From an uncultured Prevotellaceae bacterium (GTDB taxonomy: Bacteria > Bacteroidota > Bacteroidia > Bacteroidales > Muribaculaceae), in contig CAMGFF010000092.1 of NCBI GenBank assembly GCA_946055125.1, positions 1 to 7,970 of the forward strand: 7,970 bases of DNA. Direction: 5' to 3'. Positions 6,399 to 7,970 of this stretch are shown piece by piece. Every line of letters starts with the position of its first letter. Within the stretch, counting starts at the first letter, position 1. The notes under the pieces were generated by a model that was not told where the DNA came from, made no database searches, and worked only from the letters and a program-made list of their open reading frames with translations. Both the position numbers and the translations under genes were made by a program.

Positions 6399-7487
6399 TT
6401 AAGGTGCGGTGACGCACACGGGGTGTGGGAGCGAGAGGTGGCCGACGGTGGGGGAGAGGAAGCCTGTGGCGGGGTCGCGGCGGTAGGCGGTGATGCTGTT
6501 GTCGTCGCGGGCGGCCACGAGGAGGAAGCGGTCGCAGGGAGTGATGAAGAAGTTGCGTGGGTGCTTGCCGGTGGGCACATATTGCACGGCTGATAGCAGC
6601 CCCCGGTCGTCGACGGCAAAGACGCGAATACCGTCGGCCTTGAGGCGGTTAGAGGCATATAGGAAGCGTCCGTCGCGGCTCAGGTGAATGTCGGCCGAGC
6701 CGCGCACGTGTAGGGAGTCGCACTCCACCCTTTGCATCACGGCGAGGCTGTCCGTGTCGATAACGGCCACGTCGCCGCTCAGTTCGCCAATCACATAGCA
6801 CAGAGAGCCGCTGTTGTTGAAAGCTATGTGTCGCGGCCCGAATCCCGGTGCGAGCTGCAAGGAGTCGGCCGGCGTTGCGCCCTCAGGGCCAATGTTGTAT
6901 CGGTATATGCGGTCGGTGCCAAGGTCGGAGACCAGGAGCGAGGAGCCGCCGGGCGAGGGCATGGCGCAGTGAATGTGGGGCGCAGCCTGGCGGAGCGAGT
7001 CGGGGCCGCGGCCGGAGAATCGGTCGCAGCGCTTGCGGCCGGCGATAGAGCCATCGGGCGCGAGCGAGAACACCGTCACCGAGCCGCCGCTGTAGTCGGC
7101 GGTGAGCAGCTCACTGCCGGCGAGTGCGATGAAGCAAGGGTCGGCGCCCACACCCTCCACGCGCTGCACCGCGCCAAAGTGGCCGGTGGCGGCGTTGAAG
7201 TCGATTGCATACACACACGAGGCGCTGCCGCACTCACCCACGGCATAAACATGCCGGCCATCGGGGGCGATGGTGAGGTAGGAGGGGTTGGCCGCCTTCA
7301 CCGAGTCGATAACCGCCATAGAGCCATCGGTGGCCGAGAAGCGCACCGAGTAGATTCCGTGGCTGCCCGAGTCGGTGTAGGTGCCACACACGAGAATATA
7401 ATCGGCCGAGGGAGCATTTGTGCAGCCCGCGGCGCCCGCAGCCGCCACACCGGCGGCCATCATTTTCAAGAACCAGTTGCGAAGCAT
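6399..7487 (-). CDS. Lactonase-family beta-propeller lipoprotein (6-phosphogluconolactonase-like)
   Basis: The 362-residue product matches the lactonase family, seven-bladed beta-propellers related to cycloisomerase-2-type 6-phosphogluconolactonases. The N terminus MLRNWFLKMMAAGVAAAGAAGC is a lipoprotein signal with Cys22 in an AAGC lipobox. No acidic run follows the cysteine, so a periplasm-facing lipoprotein is more likely than a surface one. Propeller landmarks are YILVCGTYTDSGSHGIYSV (30-48), NPSYLTIAPDGRHVYAVGE, PHIHCAMPSPGG, GFGPRHIAFNNSG, SADIHLSRDGRFLYASNR, and HPRNFFITPCDRFLLVAARD near the end. Cytosolic 6-phosphogluconolactonases carry no such signal, so the pentose phosphate role should not be assumed; the substrate is unknown. 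It lies 158 nt upstream of NamZ on the same strand and starts divergently from the tRNA gene. It may be functionally separate from NamZ. Confidence 0.9.
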   Translation of the reverse strand: MLRNWFLKMMAAGVAAAGAAGCTNAPSADYILVCGTYTDSGSHGIYSVRFSATDGSMAVIDSVKAANPSYLTIAPDGRHVYAVGECGSASCVYAIDFNAATGHFGAVQRVEGVGADPCFIALAGSELLTADYSGGSVTVFSLAPDGSIAGRKRCDRFSGRGPDSLRQAAPHIHCAMPSPGGSSLLVSDLGTDRIYRYNIGPEGATPADSLQLAPGFGPRHIAFNNSGSLCYVIGELSGDVAVIDTDSLAVMQRVECDSLHVRGSADIHLSRDGRFLYASNRLKADGIRVFAVDDRGLLSAVQYVPTGKHPRNFFITPCDRFLLVAARDDNSITAYRRDPATGFLSPTVGHLSLPHPVCVTAP

Positions 7488-7518
7488 ATAGTATAGTCGT
7501 TTTTATAAATATTTTATG

Positions 7519-7551
7519 CAAATATAATTCAAAAGCGGTGAAGATGCGCAA
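7519..7551 (-). promoter_or_regulatory. Probable promoter of the lactonase-like gene
   Basis: On the minus strand TATATTTG (7519-7526) matches TAnnTTTG exactly, 31 nt before the ATG. A TTG (7549-7551) lies 22 nt upstream, slightly farther than usual. The site is divergent from the tRNA promoter at 7568-7599, and the two share a compact AT-rich control region. Confidence 0.5.
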
Positions 7552-7567
7552 AATTCAGTGAGAAAAA

Positions 7568-7599
7568 TTTGGATAATTCGGGCAAAAGCCCTACCTTTG
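7568..7599 (+). promoter_or_regulatory. Promoter of the tRNA-Gln gene
   Basis: TTTG (7568-7571), a 20-nt spacer and TACCTTTG (7592-7599) match the Bacteroidetes consensus very well. The predicted start near 7606 leaves a leader of about 32 nt before the mature tRNA. The spacer contains a small perfect palindrome, GGGC-AAAA-GCCC (7580-7591), ending beside the -7 element. Confidence 0.75.
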
Positions 7600-7637
7600 C
7601 GCCGCAAATGCGACGAAGAGTCACACTTGAGAAGGAT

Positions 7638-7708
7638 TGGACTATGGTGTAATGGTAGCACAACAGGTTTTGGTTCTGTTTGTCCAAGTTCGAATCTTGG
7701 TAGTCCAA
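7638..7708 (+). tRNA. tRNA-Gln (anticodon TTG)
   Basis: A complete cloverleaf can be drawn. The acceptor is TGGACTA with TAGTCCA. The D arm is GTG-TAATGGTAG-CAC. The anticodon stem is ACAGG with TCTGT (one G:T pair), and the loop TTTTGGT places TTG at positions 34-36. The T arm is CCAAG-TTCGAAT-CTTGG with the universal TTC. The discriminator base is A. CCA is not encoded (ACA follows), so the ends must be added after transcription. The TTG anticodon reads CAA and, by wobble, CAG glutamine codons. Confidence 0.96.
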
Positions 7709-7713
7709 CACAC

Positions 7714-7752
7714 CCATCGGGGAGCTATGCGGCAAGCGTAGCTCCCCGATGG
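7714..7752 (+). terminator. Long hairpin after tRNA-Gln, probable terminator
   Basis: 7714-7730 pairs with 7736-7752 over 17 bp with a single T:G wobble, closing a GGCAA pentaloop. The stem is GC-rich and starts 6 nt after the tRNA. The following CTTGTTGCTGTGG has only scattered Ts, so it is a weaker intrinsic terminator than the stem suggests. It may also act as a 3' processing or stability element. Confidence 0.6.
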
Positions 7753-7806
7753 CTTGTTGCTGTGGTAGTGGCGGAGGAGGGAGAGCGTGGATTTTGGGAG
7801 AAATAC

Positions 7807-7837
7807 TTGCATAATCCGTGAATTCTTGCGAACTTTG
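7807..7837 (+). promoter_or_regulatory. Probable promoter of the radical SAM gene
   Basis: TTG (7807-7809), a 20-nt spacer and GAACTTTG (7830-7837, one mismatch to TAnnTTTG) reproduce the spacing of the tRNA promoter. A start near 7843 would leave a leader of about 75 nt. TTGCCCT occurs twice, at 7835-7841 and 7846-7852, one helical turn apart and overlapping the start region. Confidence 0.45.
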
Positions 7838-7917
7838 CCCTGAAGTTGCCCTAGAACACGGCGACTTGGATATAATGATGTGAGAATTAGGACAAAAGAT
7901 TAAAGGAAAAAATAATT

Positions 7918-7970
7918 ATGCAGACGGTATTGTTTCACGAAACCGTGTTCGGCCCCATTCACAGCCGCAG
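7918..7970 (+). CDS. Radical SAM protein, N-terminal fragment (runs off the window)
   Basis: Only 17 complete codons are present: MQTVLFHETVFGPIHSR. The VFGPIHSR segment matches the conserved start of a Bacteroidetes radical SAM family annotated near COG0731, where FGPxxSRRLG precedes the CxxxCxxC cluster motif. The cluster itself would lie beyond the window. The start is supported by AGGA at 7904-7907, 10 nt upstream of the ATG. The call is recognition of a short motif; the frame and start are more certain than the family. Confidence 0.6.
   Translation, partial: MQTVLFHETVFGPIHSR

Noticed and set aside
6732..7496. 254-codon plus-strand ORF opposite the lactonase gene
   Set aside because: Same pattern: an antisense shadow without motifs, while the minus strand encodes a clear propeller lipoprotein.

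Overview
The window looks like chromosomal DNA of a Bacteroidales bacterium, perhaps Muribaculaceae or a Prevotella-like lineage. Four kinds of evidence point there. Promoters have the Bacteroidetes form, TTTG or TTG about 18-20 nt before TAnnTTTG. Most genes lack a Shine-Dalgarno sequence. The tRNA gene does not encode CCA. The gene families (NamZ/DUF1343 beside a sodium:solute symporter, a WYL regulator, an FGPIxSRR-type radical SAM protein) are typical of the order. Most genes are GC-rich, while the leftmost gene and the intergenic DNA are clearly AT-rich.

Layout, left to right. Positions 2-874 (+) hold the 3' part of an AT-rich Fic-domain gene that starts outside the window and ends in a strong hairpin terminator. 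About 720 nt without a recognisable gene follow (875-1593). This stretch is not empty: it has a Bacteroidetes-type promoter (1005-1034) followed by a GC-rich run of hairpins (about 1105-1275) that may be a noncoding RNA or the remains of a small mobile element. Next is a secreted DUF3108 protein (1594-2370, +). It converges through a probable bidirectional terminator on a block of minus-strand genes: lactonase-like lipoprotein (7487-6399), NamZ-type exo-N-acetylmuramidase (6240-5011), sodium:solute symporter (4982-3528) and WYL-domain regulator (3357-2461). An inverted array of heptanucleotide repeats lies between the symporter and the regulator and supplies the symporter's stop codon. On the right, plus-strand tRNA-Gln(TTG) has its own promoter and a 17-bp hairpin downstream, followed by the first 17 codons of a radical SAM gene.

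How the genes may work together. NamZ enzymes release N-acetylmuramic acid from the non-reducing end of peptidoglycan strands, and the symporter lies only 28 nt downstream. The pair therefore looks like a wall-sugar salvage unit: hydrolysis in the periplasm, then sodium-driven uptake. The WYL protein downstream could regulate it, although the repeat array separates them. The lactonase-like lipoprotein is probably a separate transcription unit. No obvious defence, phage or secretion system is present. The least explained part of the window is the structured intergenic island at 967-1275.
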